Below are positions 1 to 9,500 of a stretch of DNA of 64,000 nucleotides, piece after piece. Origin of the DNA: Celerinatantimonas yamalensis (GTDB lineage Bacteria; Pseudomonadota; Gammaproteobacteria; Enterobacterales; Celerinatantimonadaceae); assembly GCF_046054155.1 (NCBI RefSeq), contig NZ_JBEQCT010000002.1, forward strand, positions 62,001 to 126,000. The letters run 5' to 3'. Below the pieces are notes generated by a model that did not search any database, was not told the DNA's origin, and worked only from the letters and a program-made list of their open reading frames with translations. Made by a program: the position numbers and the translations under genes. Position 1 is the stretch's first letter. Every line of letters begins with the position of its first letter.

Positions 1-110
1 AGGATCACTTCAGGCTCAGGTGCAGCCTGCTCAGTGGCCGAGGTTTGCTCAACGCTGTCTATAGGGTCAACAGTTTGCTCAGTTTGGTGTTTTGGTTGCT
101 CGCTACTCAT
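1..110 (-). CDS. grpE: GrpE nucleotide exchange factor, N-terminal fragment
   Basis: The minus-strand reading begins at an ATG at 108-110 (MSSEQPKHQTEQ...) and continues open to the window edge, giving 36 codons. The acidic, Gln/Glu-rich, disordered start is typical of GrpE, the exchange factor that releases ADP from DnaK. The assignment rests on this N-terminus, on the divergent nadK next to it (grpE/nadK/recN is a conserved gammaproteobacterial arrangement), and on a sigma-32 type promoter just upstream. The C-terminal dimer and beta domains lie outside the window. Confidence 0.85.
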   Translation of the reverse strand, partial: MSSEQPKHQTEQTVDPIDSVEQTSATEQAAPEPEVI

Positions 111-157
111 GATGCGACACTCCGAAAAGTTAGCCTAAATAATTCTTGAGGGTTATT

Positions 158-183
158 ATGGGGATGATACCGAGGGTTTCAAC
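158..183 (-). promoter_or_regulatory. Sigma-32 (heat shock) promoter of grpE
   Basis: On the minus strand, GTTGAAA (177-183) is followed after 13 nt by CCCCAT (158-163). The sigma-32 consensus is CTTGAAA, 13-14 nt, CCCCATnT. It lies about 50 nt before the grpE start codon. GrpE is a classic member of the heat-shock regulon. Confidence 0.85.
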
Positions 184-352
184 CCATATTGGCATAATTC
201 GCTGTTTAACTGGTGGATTACATCTCCCCTCAGGCTATAATTAACATTAATATAAGTAGATATATCATACAGCTGTATTCAGTGGGCGTCTTCTGCGTAG
301 TCACAAAGCAACGCCCTTAAATATATCATGCACCCCTAGATATGAAGTTATT

Positions 353-1234
353 ATGACAAAAATTTTTCAAACGATTGGCCTAATTGGCAAACCAAATCAT
401 GCTGGTGCCAACCAAACACTCAATCAATTGCATCAGTTTTTGCAAAATAAGGGATACCGCTTATTAGTTGAAGAGCGCGTAGCTAAGCAACTCCCCATCT
501 GCAATAGCGAAGTTGCCAGCCGTAGTGAAATCGGCCAACAAGCTGACTTAGCGATAGTCGTCGGAGGAGACGGCAATATGCTGGGGGCCGCTCGGGAATT
601 TAGCGGTCATGATGTGGCCGTCATTGGCGTCAATCGCGGTAACTTAGGTTTTTTAACCGACTTACATCCCGATGACTTTGAAGCTCCGCTTAACGCCGTA
701 CTTGATGGCGAATTTATTACCGAACATCGCTTTTTACTTGAAGCGGAGATCATTCGCGACGGACAAAGCCTTGGTACACACAAAGCAATGAATGAAGTGG
801 TGTTACATCAAGGCAAAGTGGCTCATATGCTAGAGATGGACGTCTATGTTGATGACAATTTTATGCTAGGGTTACGCGCCGACGGCTTGATTATCGCCAC
901 GCCTACGGGCTCAACAGCCTACTCATTATCAGGCGGTGGGCCAATCTTAAGCCCCGATCTCGAAGCGATTGCTCTAGTCCCGATGTACCCACACACGCTC
1001 AGCACCCGCCCCACCGTCATCAATGGCAAATCACAAGTGCGAATTAAATTTGCCCCACATAATCGTTCTGATTGTTTAATTAGCTGTGACAGCTACCTGC
1101 CTATTAATGTTATTGCTGGCGATGAAGTGATTGTGCGTCAACATCCGCAGCGATTACGTCTAATTCATCCTACCGACTACCACTATTTTGACGTATTGCG
1201 TAAAAAGTTAGGCTGGGGAAGTCAGCTCTTTTAA
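353..1234 (+). CDS. nadK: NAD kinase
   Basis: This 293-residue protein phosphorylates NAD to NADP in the cytosol. The family's catalytic GGDG motif is at residues 71-74 (VVGGDGNMLGAAR). The MNEVVLH segment near residue 148 and the Gly-rich TPTGSTAYSLSGGGP near 185 match the conserved nucleotide-binding elements. Length equals the usual bacterial NadK. The start is the ATG at 353, with only a weak purine-rich stretch before it. It is divergent from grpE and upstream of recN, as in E. coli and Vibrio. Confidence 0.97.
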   Translation: MTKIFQTIGLIGKPNHAGANQTLNQLHQFLQNKGYRLLVEERVAKQLPICNSEVASRSEIGQQADLAIVVGGDGNMLGAAREFSGHDVAVIGVNRGNLGFLTDLHPDDFEAPLNAVLDGEFITEHRFLLEAEIIRDGQSLGTHKAMNEVVLHQGKVAHMLEMDVYVDDNFMLGLRADGLIIATPTGSTAYSLSGGGPILSPDLEAIALVPMYPHTLSTRPTVINGKSQVRIKFAPHNRSDCLISCDSYLPINVIAGDEVIVRQHPQRLRLIHPTDYHYFDVLRKKLGWGSQLF

Positions 1235-1251
1235 TCCATATCATAGGATCA

Positions 1252-1285
1252 AAGAGTAGGCATTATCGAAAGCGCGCCTACTCTT
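1252..1285. terminator. Hairpin between nadK and recN
   Basis: AAGAGTAGGC (1252-1261) pairs perfectly with GCCTACTCTT (1276-1285) around a 14-nt loop. It lies just after the nadK stop codon. No U-tract follows on the plus strand, so it may be a weak terminator or an mRNA-stabilising hairpin. Confidence 0.45.
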
Positions 1286-1346
1286 GACTCACCTTATAAA
1301 TAATCATCTAATCGCGCGTATAACACTTGCTCCCACACAAAAACAA

Positions 1347-1362
1347 CTGTATATATATACAC
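1347..1362 (+). promoter_or_regulatory. LexA (SOS) box of recN
   Basis: CTGTATATATATACAC matches the LexA consensus CTG-N10-CAG except for the last base, with the favoured alternating AT core. It ends 23 nt before the recN start codon. recN is one of the strongest SOS genes in E. coli, so SOS control is expected here. Confidence 0.85.
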
Positions 1363-1385
1363 ATTACGTGTAGAAGGAGCAATGC

Positions 1386-3053
1386 ATGTTAACTCAGCTG
1401 ACTGTTCAAAATTTTGCGATTGTCCGTTTTTTAGAGCTGGATATCGCCTCTGGCATGACCACCATCACTGGCGAAACAGGTGCAGGGAAATCGATTGCAG
1501 TTGATGCACTCGGGCTGTGCCTTGGTGATCGCGCTGAAGCGGCAATGGTTCGCCCAAATGAGAAAAAGGCAGAAGTATCTGCCCGTTTTGATATACGCCA
1601 TAATTTAAGCGCGCAACAGTGGCTGCAAGATAATCAACTCGACGATGAAGGCGAGTGTATTTTACGCCGGGTTGTTACCCATGAAGGGCGTTCAAAAGCC
1701 TATATTAACAGCACGCCAGTTCCGGTTAACCAGCTCAAGTTATTAGGAAGCCGATTGGTCAGTATCCATGGTCAACATGCTCATCATGAATTGCTTAAGC
1801 CCGCGCGCCAATTGGCGATTGTTGACGATTATGGTCACCACCAAAGTTTGATTGAACAAGTAGCAAGCACTTACCAGCACTGGCAAGAGTTACGTCATGA
1901 AAAAGAGCGCCGCCTGACTGAACAAGCCGCTCTGCAAGCGCGTCAGCAATTGCTAGAGTATCAAGTGGAAGAACTGGATCAGTTTAGCCTTCAGCCGGAT
2001 GAATATCAGCAGTTAGATGCGCAACATAAACGGTTAGCTCATAGCGCCGAACTATTAGAAAGCTGCCAGCAACTATCATCCATGCTTTGCCAAGATGATG
2101 AAGTCAACGCCTTATCGATGTTGCAGCAAGGCTGTAAAAAAATAGCCGATCTACTCGACTATGAACCTAACTTACAAAGCGCCTATGATCTGTTGCAAGA
2201 AGCCGTGATTCAGGTCGAAGAAGTCGGCGATCAGCTCGGCCATGCCGCCGACCAGCTCGAGCTCGACCCCGAACAGTTCACTCAATTGGAAGAACGATTA
2301 AGCCAAGCATTAGATCTAGCACGCAAACATCAAGTGAATCCAGAACAGCTGCCAGAACATCATCAACAATTAGCACAAGAGCTACAACAGCTTGCAGAGG
2401 CAGATGAACAACTATTGGGCATGGATGAGCAAATTTCACAAAGCTGGCAAGACTATACCAGACAGGCCGCCAAACTAAGCCAAAGCCGGAACCGCCACGC
2501 CAAGCATCTGAGCCAATTACTGGAAAAATCAATCCGGCAACTAAGCATGCCCAAAGCGTGCTTTCAGATTCAGATCAATAGCGATGAGCATCACCCCAGC
2601 TTAAATGGATGGGATAAAGCTGAGCTGATGGTCAGCACCAACCCTGGCCAACCTTTGCAAGCCATGAGCAAAGTAGTTTCTGGCGGCGAACTCTCACGCA
2701 TTGGACTTGCCATACAAGTGCTTGGCGCCGAACATATTAGCGTTCCTACCTTGATATTTGATGAAGTGGATGTGGGAATTAGTGGTCCAACTGCCGCAGT
2801 GGTCGGGCAAATGCTGCGCCAATTAGGTAAAACCAACCAAGTTTTATGTGTTACCCACCTACCGCAAGTTGCCGGTAATGGGCATCACCAATTGCGGGTC
2901 AGTAAAAAACAACAAAAACAGAGCACTGAAACCTTAATGGTCGCACTGAATGAACAAGAGCGAATTGAAGAGCTAGCGCGGTTATTAGCGGGCAATGAAA
3001 TTACCGATACAGCCCTTGCGAATGCTCGAGAATTACTCTCGCATCAAGATTAA
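1386..3053 (+). CDS. recN: DNA repair protein RecN
   Basis: This 555-residue SMC-like ATPase acts in double-strand break repair. Walker A is GETGAGKS at residues 29-36. A long Gln/Leu-rich coiled-coil middle follows, then the C-terminal ABC signature (VSGGELSRIGLA), Walker B (LIFDEVDVGISG) and the H-loop region (CVTHLPQVA). Length matches the E. coli protein. The ATG at 1386 follows AGAAGGAGC, a good ribosome binding site. A near-consensus LexA box upstream predicts induction by DNA damage. Confidence 0.97.
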   Translation: MLTQLTVQNFAIVRFLELDIASGMTTITGETGAGKSIAVDALGLCLGDRAEAAMVRPNEKKAEVSARFDIRHNLSAQQWLQDNQLDDEGECILRRVVTHEGRSKAYINSTPVPVNQLKLLGSRLVSIHGQHAHHELLKPARQLAIVDDYGHHQSLIEQVASTYQHWQELRHEKERRLTEQAALQARQQLLEYQVEELDQFSLQPDEYQQLDAQHKRLAHSAELLESCQQLSSMLCQDDEVNALSMLQQGCKKIADLLDYEPNLQSAYDLLQEAVIQVEEVGDQLGHAADQLELDPEQFTQLEERLSQALDLARKHQVNPEQLPEHHQQLAQELQQLAEADEQLLGMDEQISQSWQDYTRQAAKLSQSRNRHAKHLSQLLEKSIRQLSMPKACFQIQINSDEHHPSLNGWDKAELMVSTNPGQPLQAMSKVVSGGELSRIGLAIQVLGAEHISVPTLIFDEVDVGISGPTAAVVGQMLRQLGKTNQVLCVTHLPQVAGNGHHQLRVSKKQQKQSTETLMVALNEQERIEELARLLAGNEITDTALANARELLSHQD

Positions 3054-3153
3054 CTCACGTAGTTATCGCTCAAAATCAATCACAAGCGAGAAACAAGGCT
3101 TCTTTTTTAGTCAGTCCTTGGTATGATGAGCAGCCTTAGTATGGACGTAAATA

Positions 3154-3540
3154 ATGAAGATAATGCGCACGAGACTGATAATTTCGGCCCTATTGGCCAC
3201 CTCTGTATTGTCCGGCTGCTCGCAACTTAACAAGCTGGTCTACAAAATTGACATCCCTCAAGGGAACTTCGTTGAGCAGAAAGATGTAAATCAACTGCAT
3301 GTGGGGATGAGCCCTGCTCAGGTGAAATATCTGATGGGCACACCGATGCTAGTCGATGCTTTTACGCCTAATCAGTGGTACTACATCTACCGTTATCAAG
3401 TAGGGAACGGTAAATTGACCCAGAAAAAACTTATCGCTACATTTAAAAATAACAAACTACAAAGCATTCGTGGCGACTACCCAATTGGGCCTAGCTTTAA
3501 TATCCCAGTCAATGCACCGGTTCAAGCGACAACCAGTTAG
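3154..3540 (+). CDS. bamE: Outer membrane assembly lipoprotein BamE (SmpA)
   Basis: This 128-residue lipoprotein has a signal peptide ending in the lipobox LSGC (Cys at residue 22). The SmpA/OmlA fold follows, with the conserved segment QLHVGMSPAQVKYLMGTPM and the YYIYRYQ strand. BamE is the small periplasmic subunit of the BAM complex that inserts beta-barrel proteins. The position between recN and the convergent rnfH/ratA pair matches the conserved order. A TATGAT -10-like box at 3122-3127 suggests its own promoter. The start could also be the Met three codons later. Confidence 0.93.
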   Translation: MKIMRTRLIISALLATSVLSGCSQLNKLVYKIDIPQGNFVEQKDVNQLHVGMSPAQVKYLMGTPMLVDAFTPNQWYYIYRYQVGNGKLTQKKLIATFKNNKLQSIRGDYPIGPSFNIPVNAPVQATTS

Positions 3541-3565
3541 TACAAGCACAATGCATAAACCGACG

Positions 3566-3904
3566 CTATTCGCTGCGTCGCGGATTTGGCTTACCACCAG
3601 TCCCTTTATCGGCTTTACCCGCCGCTTTTGCTCGCTCAGCACGAAGCTTACGCAGCTCTTTGGGGTCGGCCAGCAATGGCCGATAAATTTCAATGCGATC
3701 GCCATCGTGTAAGGTGTCGCCGAGCTTTGCTGAACGACTAAAAATTCCCACCGTTAAGTGCTGCTCTTTCAACTCAGGATGATGTTGATAGATACCCGAT
3801 AGCGCAATAGCTTGTTCAATGGTTGATTCAGCCTGAACGGCCAACGACAACAGTGTTTGCCGCTCAGGGAGTGCATACACAACCTCAATATTTAACTCAC
3901 TCAT
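3566..3904 (-). CDS. RnfH/RatB family ubiquitin-like protein
   Basis: This 112-residue protein of the RnfH (YfjF/RatB) family has a small beta-grasp fold. The family is recognised by the N-terminus (LNIEVVYALPERQTLLSL), the middle segment HLTVGIFSRSAKLGDTLHDGDRIEIYRPL and the tail LLADPKELRKLRAERAK. Its biochemical role is not settled. It overlaps the upstream ratA by an ATGA, so the two are translationally coupled, as in other enterobacteria and vibrios. The lysine/arginine-rich end is presumably flexible. Confidence 0.88.
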   Translation of the reverse strand: MSELNIEVVYALPERQTLLSLAVQAESTIEQAIALSGIYQHHPELKEQHLTVGIFSRSAKLGDTLHDGDRIEIYRPLLADPKELRKLRAERAKAAGKADKGTGGKPNPRRSE

Positions 3905-4335
3905 GCCCCATACACCTGTTTTGCGCGAGTAGAAAAAGCCTGCACCATTGAACCAGCCAATTCTTTAAAAATGCGGCCAAAAGCCATGGAAACTAACCGG
4001 TTCGAAAATTCAAACTCTAACTCCAACATCACCTTGCAAGCGTGGCCATCCAGCTCAACAAAATGCCACACCCCTTTGAGGTTTTTAAATGGCCCCTTAA
4101 CCAAGTTAATCTCAACTTTGTGATAAGGATGCATAATGTTGTGGGTGGTGAACTCCCCGCGAATACCTGCCTTAGCGACCTGCACCGTTGCCGTCATCTG
4201 ATTATCTTGCAAACTTAATAACTCCCCGCCTACACACCCAGGCAAAAATTGCGGGTAAGACTCCACATCATTGACCAAATGATACATCTGTTCGGCACTA
4301 AAATTCACCAAAGCACTACGTTGGATCTGCGACAT
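3901..4335 (-). CDS. ratA: RatA / START-like (Coq10-type) protein
   Basis: This 144-residue polyketide cyclase/START-like protein is homologous to Coq10 and to E. coli RatA, which has been reported to block 70S association. Conserved features are VNFSAEQMYHLVNDVESYPQFLPGC at the start and the helix SMAFGRIFKELAGSMVQAFSTRA at the end. I chose the ATG at 4333-4335 because AGAGGAG precedes it. A longer in-frame extension to 4491 would run into smpB upstream sequence and has no family counterpart. The E. coli protein has almost the same length. Confidence 0.92.
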   Translation of the reverse strand: MSQIQRSALVNFSAEQMYHLVNDVESYPQFLPGCVGGELLSLQDNQMTATVQVAKAGIRGEFTTHNIMHPYHKVEINLVKGPFKNLKGVWHFVELDGHACKVMLELEFEFSNRLVSMAFGRIFKELAGSMVQAFSTRAKQVYGA

Positions 4336-4438
4336 GAACACTCCTCTTTTAAAATCGCCGACAATTTTACCACCAACACGGATAAAGACGAAGAATATCA
4401 GTTTTCTTGTGCTTGAAGATGGGTATAATGGCACCCCT

Positions 4439-4921
4439 ATGGCTAAGAAAAATTCAAATAAATCGGGTAGCGGTACCATCGCCCAAAACAAAAAAGCCCG
4501 TCACGAATATCATATTGAAGATAAATTCGAGGCAGGCCTAGAGTTACAGGGTTGGGAAGTAAAATCACTACGTTCCGGTAAAGTAAATATCAGCGAAAGC
4601 TATGTATTTATTCGCAACGGCGAAGCCTTCATATCGGGTGCGACCATTCAACCTTTGAATGCCGCCTCGACTCATGTGATTGCTGAACCAACGCGGGTAC
4701 GTAAGCTATTGCTTAATAAACGTGAGCTCGACAAACTCATCGGTTCAACCGAACGTCAAGGCTACACCATTATCGCCTTAGCGATGTATTGGAAACGCTC
4801 GTGGGCTAAAATTGAAATCGGTTTAGCGAAGGGTAAAAAAGAGCACGATAAACGAACCGATATCAAAGAACGGGAGTGGCAACGCTCCAAAGCACGGGTG
4901 ATGAAACATACCTTACGCTAA
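4439..4921 (+). CDS. smpB: SsrA-binding protein SmpB
   Basis: This 160-residue protein has exactly the usual length. SmpB binds tmRNA and places it in stalled ribosomes for trans-translation. Conserved segments are IAQNKKARHEYHIED, the EAGLELQGWEVKSLRSGKVNISESY block, and the basic C-terminal tail (KGKKEHDKRTDIKEREW) that enters the mRNA channel. Start is the ATG at 4439; an in-frame extension to 4334 would read into the ratA leader and is not conserved. ssrA follows 78 nt downstream, the classic pairing. Confidence 0.97.
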   Translation: MAKKNSNKSGSGTIAQNKKARHEYHIEDKFEAGLELQGWEVKSLRSGKVNISESYVFIRNGEAFISGATIQPLNAASTHVIAEPTRVRKLLLNKRELDKLIGSTERQGYTIIALAMYWKRSWAKIEIGLAKGKKEHDKRTDIKEREWQRSKARVMKHTLR

Positions 4922-4951
4922 TTGTTCAAATAAAAAGCGGTTAAACACAAT

Positions 4952-4975
4952 GGCCTAGTATCATTGATACTGGCC
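4952..4975 (+). terminator. Bulged inverted repeat between smpB and ssrA
   Basis: GGCC-t-AGTATCA pairs with TGATACT-GGCC around a one-base loop, with one bulged T. It sits between the smpB stop and the ssrA promoter -10 (TATACT at 4980-4985). It could end smpB transcripts or act at the ssrA promoter. There is no U-tract. Confidence 0.4.
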
Positions 4976-4999
4976 GTGTTATACTGCTAAATCAACTCT

Positions 5000-5365
5000 G
5001 GGGCTGATTCAGGATTCGACAGGATCAATGAGCTCAGAGGAGCATGCCGAGGGGCGGTTGGCCTCGTTAAAAGCCGCAAAAAAATAGTCGCAAACGACGA
5101 AAACTACGCACTAGCAGCTTAATACCCTTCTAGTGCTCTTCTGCCCTAGCTTCCGCCTGTAAGACGGGGAGTTCAGAAGATCAAACAAAAACAGGATCGC
5201 GTGGATGCTCCCGCTTGAGAGCTGAACCGTTAAACTTAATTCAAGCTAGTGATAATGTGGCGCGTCGGCTGGCAGCATTATCGCGAATTTAAAGGTCGAC
5301 TAAGCATGTAGTGCCTTTGTGTGAGAGGTTTCTGGACGGGGGTTCAAATCCCCCCAGCTCCACCA
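5000..5365 (+). ncRNA. ssrA: Transfer-messenger RNA (tmRNA)
   Basis: The 366-nt gene starts GGGGCTGATTCAGGATTCGAC and ends with the T-arm and acceptor strand GGTTCAAATCC...CCAGCTCCACCA, nearly identical to E. coli ssrA at both tRNA-like ends. The resume codon GCA is at 5090-5092, and the tag reads ANDENYALAA followed by TAA at 5120-5122. The CCA is encoded. A -10 hexamer TATACT lies at 4980-4985. The 3' end is a known integration target for tyrosine integrases, and an integrase remnant lies just downstream here. Confidence 0.98.
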
Positions 5366-5372
5366 CTTTGAT

Positions 5373-5400
5373 AAAAAAGACGTCTTCGGACGTCTTTTTT
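5373..5400 (+). terminator. Rho-independent terminator of ssrA
   Basis: A perfect 12-bp stem (AAAAAAGACGTC / GACGTCTTTTTT) is closed by a UUCG tetraloop. The stem's 3' strand ends in six Ts, and the hairpin starts 8 nt after the encoded CCA. Confidence 0.95.
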
Positions 5401-5419
5401 ATTGACTATAGCAACGTAA

Positions 5420-5432
5420 AATCAATAACTTA
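5420..5432 (+). promoter_or_regulatory. Candidate IHF site beside the ssrA attachment end
   Basis: AATCAATAACTTA matches the IHF consensus WATCAANNNNTTR at every position. It lies between the ssrA 3' end (the presumed att core) and three repeats before the integrase, where phage-type integrases usually need IHF bending. Confidence 0.55.
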
Positions 5433-5477
5433 GCGTCCATACTCGTCCAATAACGTCTTTCAGCAGCCACAGTTTTA

Positions 5478-5527
5478 TGTATTCCAGATTGTATTCCAAA
5501 ACTTTTGAAGCAAAATTTGGAATACAA
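5478..5527. repeat. Three TGTATTCCA iterons, candidate integrase arm sites
   Basis: TGTATTCCA occurs at 5478-5486 and 5490-5498 as direct repeats spaced 12 nt apart, and again inverted at 5518-5526. The second and third copies form a perfect 12-bp inverted repeat (TTGTATTCCAAA / TTTGGAATACAA, 5489-5500 and 5516-5527). The position directly before the integrase start suggests arm-type binding sites or an operator for int. Confidence 0.6.
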
Positions 5528-5544
5528 CGAGTCGCCAGGATACT

Positions 5545-6385
5545 GTGACAGCCATGCCGAGAACCGTTATTCCTCTTACTCAAATTCAAATCAAAAACGC
5601 AAAACCTAAAGAGAAAGACTACAACCTTTCTGATGGACTCAGTCTTCAGTTACGAGTACGCAATAACGGTACGAAGCAATGGAATTTCCAATACAGTCAT
5701 CCGTACACGAAGAAGCGCATCAATATTGGCTTAGGTACTATTGAGAAAGTCAGTTTAAAACTGGCTAGAGAAAAGAAAATATGGCCGCACTGGCTCCAGC
5801 AGAATTGCCAAAATGCAGGCCATCGCCAATGCCAGTATCAAGCGCACCACGCGCTGTTTAATTGAATGGCAGCTTCATACCATGACACGCCCTAGCGAAG
5901 CGTCTGGCGCGAAATGGGAAGAAATTGACTGGGATGCTAAGGTATGGACCATTCCACCAGAACGAATGAAAAAAAGAAGAGAACACCGAATTCCTCTAAC
6001 AGAACAGATGTTAGCTTTACTCGAAGTCATGAAGCCAATCAGTGATCATCGTGAATACGTGTTCCCATCAGACCGAGATCCTAAAAAGCCTTGTAACAGT
6101 CAAACCGCTAACATGGCACTTAAACGTATGGGATTTGCCGGACGTTTAGTCAGTCACGGTTTACGCTCACTTGTCAGTACCACACTTAATGAACAAGGGT
6201 TTGAACGCGACCTGGTTGAAGCAGCATTAGCGCACGTTGATGATAACCAGGTACGCAGTGCCTATAATCGAACGGACTACTTAGAACGTCGCATGCCAAT
6301 GATGTGCTGGTGGAGTGAGCACATAGAAGAAGCAGCCAAAGGCAGCCTCTCTGTTACGGGAACTAAACAGTTGAAAGTGATTTGA
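5545..6385 (+). pseudogene. Tyrosine recombinase (P4-type integrase), deleted and frameshifted
   Basis: The N-terminal arm-binding domain (DUF4102 type: LTQIQIKNAKPKEKDYNLSDG, then GLGTIEKVSLKLAREK) is intact to about 5780. The sequence then jumps straight to the end of the core-binding region (APAELPK in a second frame near 5790-5813). The catalytic domain follows in a third frame with all key residues: Arg in MTRPSEA, HGLRS, ALAH and the nucleophile Tyr in RTDYLERR. About 110 middle residues are missing and three frames are used, so at least two lesions exist. Intact relatives have about 400 residues. The gene adjoins the ssrA 3' end and marks an island that can no longer mobilise itself. 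Confidence 0.9.
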
Positions 6386-6538
6386 CCTTCAAGCTAATCG
6401 AGCAAAGCTGTCGAATCTCAAGCTTACTCGTATATTTAATCAATACTACCTGAACCACCAAGATTGTTTAGGGCGAAGATGAAAGTCTGCATTAGCTGGT
6501 CAAAAGTAACCATAAAAGATTCCATCAAAAATAAAAAA

Positions 6539-6570
6539 ATGGGCTACTCATCCTAGAAAGAGTAGCCCAT
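6539..6570 (-). terminator. Rho-independent terminator of the restriction operon
   Basis: ATGGGCTACTC pairs with GAGTAGCCCAT (11 bp, 10-nt loop). On the minus strand it is followed by TTTTTTTATTTTT. It lies 17 nt after the stop codon of the Res gene and closes the minus-strand operon. Confidence 0.9.
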
Positions 6571-6587
6571 ATAGGTGACATTAATAT

Positions 6588-9500
6588 CTAGCCGCTTACG
6601 ACTTCCATCAATTTCGAGTAACTCGTTACAACATCATATTTGACGTTTTCACTCATGATTTCTGCATTAATTTTTTCAAAGAATCTCCTAGCACATTCAA
6701 TCTTGCGATCTTCTATGCCACGCAATTCAAGCGAAGACATCGTTCCTTTAGTCTCAGCAATAAAGTAAATGTGTTTAACACTTCCTTCTTTGAAAGAAAT
6801 AGCCCAATCAGGGTTGTAGTCGCCAACAGGCGTCGGTATCAGAAAACCACGGGGCAGTTTTGCATAAACCACGATTTCTTTGCTTGTATCAAGCTCCGTA
6901 ACAAAGTCCCGCTCAATGCCTTGTGAATCAACGACAACATAATCATAAATATGCTTATTTACACCACTAACGGCTTTTGTCATATCTGTGATTTTTTGCT
7001 CAGCCGTGAATATATCAACATCATAAGATTCGTTCGTTGGATCATATGATAGCTTCTCGATAATCACTGATGCCTTTTGCTCTTTTATAAGGCGTGAAGC
7101 CTCAGTTAGAAAATGCTCAGGGTTCTGCTTAAATTGTGCAAATACAATAGGCTCTATACCCATCAGTATTTTAGCGACTGTTTTGCGAGTCAGCACACAA
7201 TTTTCAGCCAACTTACCAACCAAGTCATAACGAACAGCAGAATGAATGCTCGATTGATGAGTTTCAGTCTCAGTGTTTTTCACCTTGAAACTTTGTCCAG
7301 CTTTTAGTTGTTCGTCGGTAATGCCATCCAATTGAACACCATCTTGAATGGTATACTGAAGAGGCGTGACCTTAAGTTCTTTGTTGAGTACCCGAATACA
7401 ATTTTTAATCAACTCAGACGAATCAAAATCAACCTTATAAACCGCTTTTCGATTAATTTTGTGCCAAAGCTCCTGAAACTCTTTCTTCTCAAAATTAGCA
7501 TTCAACGGATTGTTTTTAGGTTTACGATCATCACCAACACCAGGAAGTTGCGCTTCACTATAAACACCGTCAATCAGGGTCAATATTTGCTCTCGGTAAG
7601 GCTCTAACTCAGCAGGCATTGGCGCTAACTGTCCACTAGCCTTAGCCTGGTGGAATGATGGCGCGATTGAATCGTCAGCTTCATTGGTATAATCATTTTT
7701 AAGCAAATATTTATAAATTTGCTTAGCCATGACAGGTGTTACTTCTACAGGTCCATCAGCCGTTGTAATTGTCTTACCCGTAAAATAAGCTTCATCTGCT
7801 TTTCTAGGTCTCGCTGAGAGAGACTCGCTGATCTCTTTTTGCAGATTCGTAACAAAGTCTTTATAGCTTTCACTTGCAATCACCGACAAGACATTAATTT
7901 CATGCACAGTTGCCGGATGGTCTTGTCTGTCACCATGTTTATTGACGGCCAGACGTAAACCACGCCCAACTTCTTGACGACGAGAGATAGTGTTGTCGCT
8001 GTGTTTTAACATACACATGACAAATACGTTTGGATTATCCCAACCCTCGCGCAAGGCCGAGTGTGAAAAGATAAATCGAGTAGGCTCTTCAAACGAAAGT
8101 AACTTTTCCTTATCTTTTAGAATCAAGTCATAAGCATCTACATCATCTGATAGCCCGGCATCTTCACCACGAACTTTAAAGCCTGGGTTCTGAAGACGAT
8201 TTGATTTCTTATCAATTGAGAAGTAACCATTATGCGTTCTAGAGCCTTCAATGGCCGATAGATAGGCTTTATAGGCATCAGTCTGCTCACTTGGTAAAAG
8301 GGACAACTCATCAAGATACTCCTGTACAAGCAAGGAGTACTCTTCTTCAAAGACGCGAGCATAATCACCTTTTTCATCGGCTTGAGAGTAGTCTCTATAC
8401 TTTGCGACTTCGTCAATAAAAAATAGAGAGAGAACCTTTATACCTTGGCTAAAAAGTGTTTTTTCTTTTTCAAGGTGCGCTTTGATTGTCTCGCGTATCT
8501 GTATACGGCGAATGGTCTCTTCGGTCACGTCTCCCGTGGCATCGCCCGCGGTTAAAACATGGCCATTTTTGAATTCAACCGTATCGTTAATCGCGTTGAC
8601 ATCAGTAACCACAAAATCACGGTACTGATCCAGACCATTACTAAGATCAAAAAGATTATTGCCCTTAGTGACCTTCTTAGGTATACGCTTGATACCATTT
8701 TGTTGTTTAACCTCGATCTCAATGCGAGCCACTGGCATTTTTTTCGAGATCTCAATGGAGTCCAGATATAGATAGGCTGTCGTGCCAGCTAAGCCCTTTA
8801 CTGAGATACCACGAACTGCAATTTTCTTAACCAACTTATTGTTATAAGCATCAAGCGCATCCAGGCGATGCACCTTATTATGTGTTGTTTTATGCGTGGC
8901 GGAGTATCGAAGTACCATCAGTGGTTTGAATTTGGCTAAGGCATCTAATGTCTTCTTGCCTTCCATCTTCTGCGGCTCATCCAAAATCAGGATTGGACGG
9001 TTTGCACTAATAACATCAATAGGACGCCTAGACTGAAAGTCATCCAACTCCTCATAAATACGTCGATTGTCTTTTCCAGACGCATTAAAGGCTTGAATAT
9101 TGATGACCATCACATTGATACCACTGTCAGAAGAAAAACTCTCTAACTGATGCAATTGTTTTGAGTTATAGATAAAGAACCGTGCCTTTTTACCGTCGTA
9201 ATTCTGGGCAAAATGCTCACCTGTGATTTGCAGCAACTTGTAAACACCTTCACGAATGGCGATGCTAGGCACAACTATAATATATTTGCTCCAGCCATAG
9301 CGCTTATTCATCTCAAAGATGGTTTTGATGTAGCAATATGTCTTACCAGTACCGGTTTCCATTTCAACATCGAGATTAATCTTAGAGCTAGCATTGCTGA
9401 TTAACGCTTCTGAAACAGGAAGGTTCTGTCTACTTTGAACACCATGAATATTTTGCAATAACTGCGATTCAGTGACCGCGAGTTCAGCATTTTTAAAACC

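Noticed and set aside
4336..4491. N-terminal extension of ratA
   Set aside because: It has no family counterpart and overlaps the divergent smpB start; the ATG at 4335 has a clear ribosome site.
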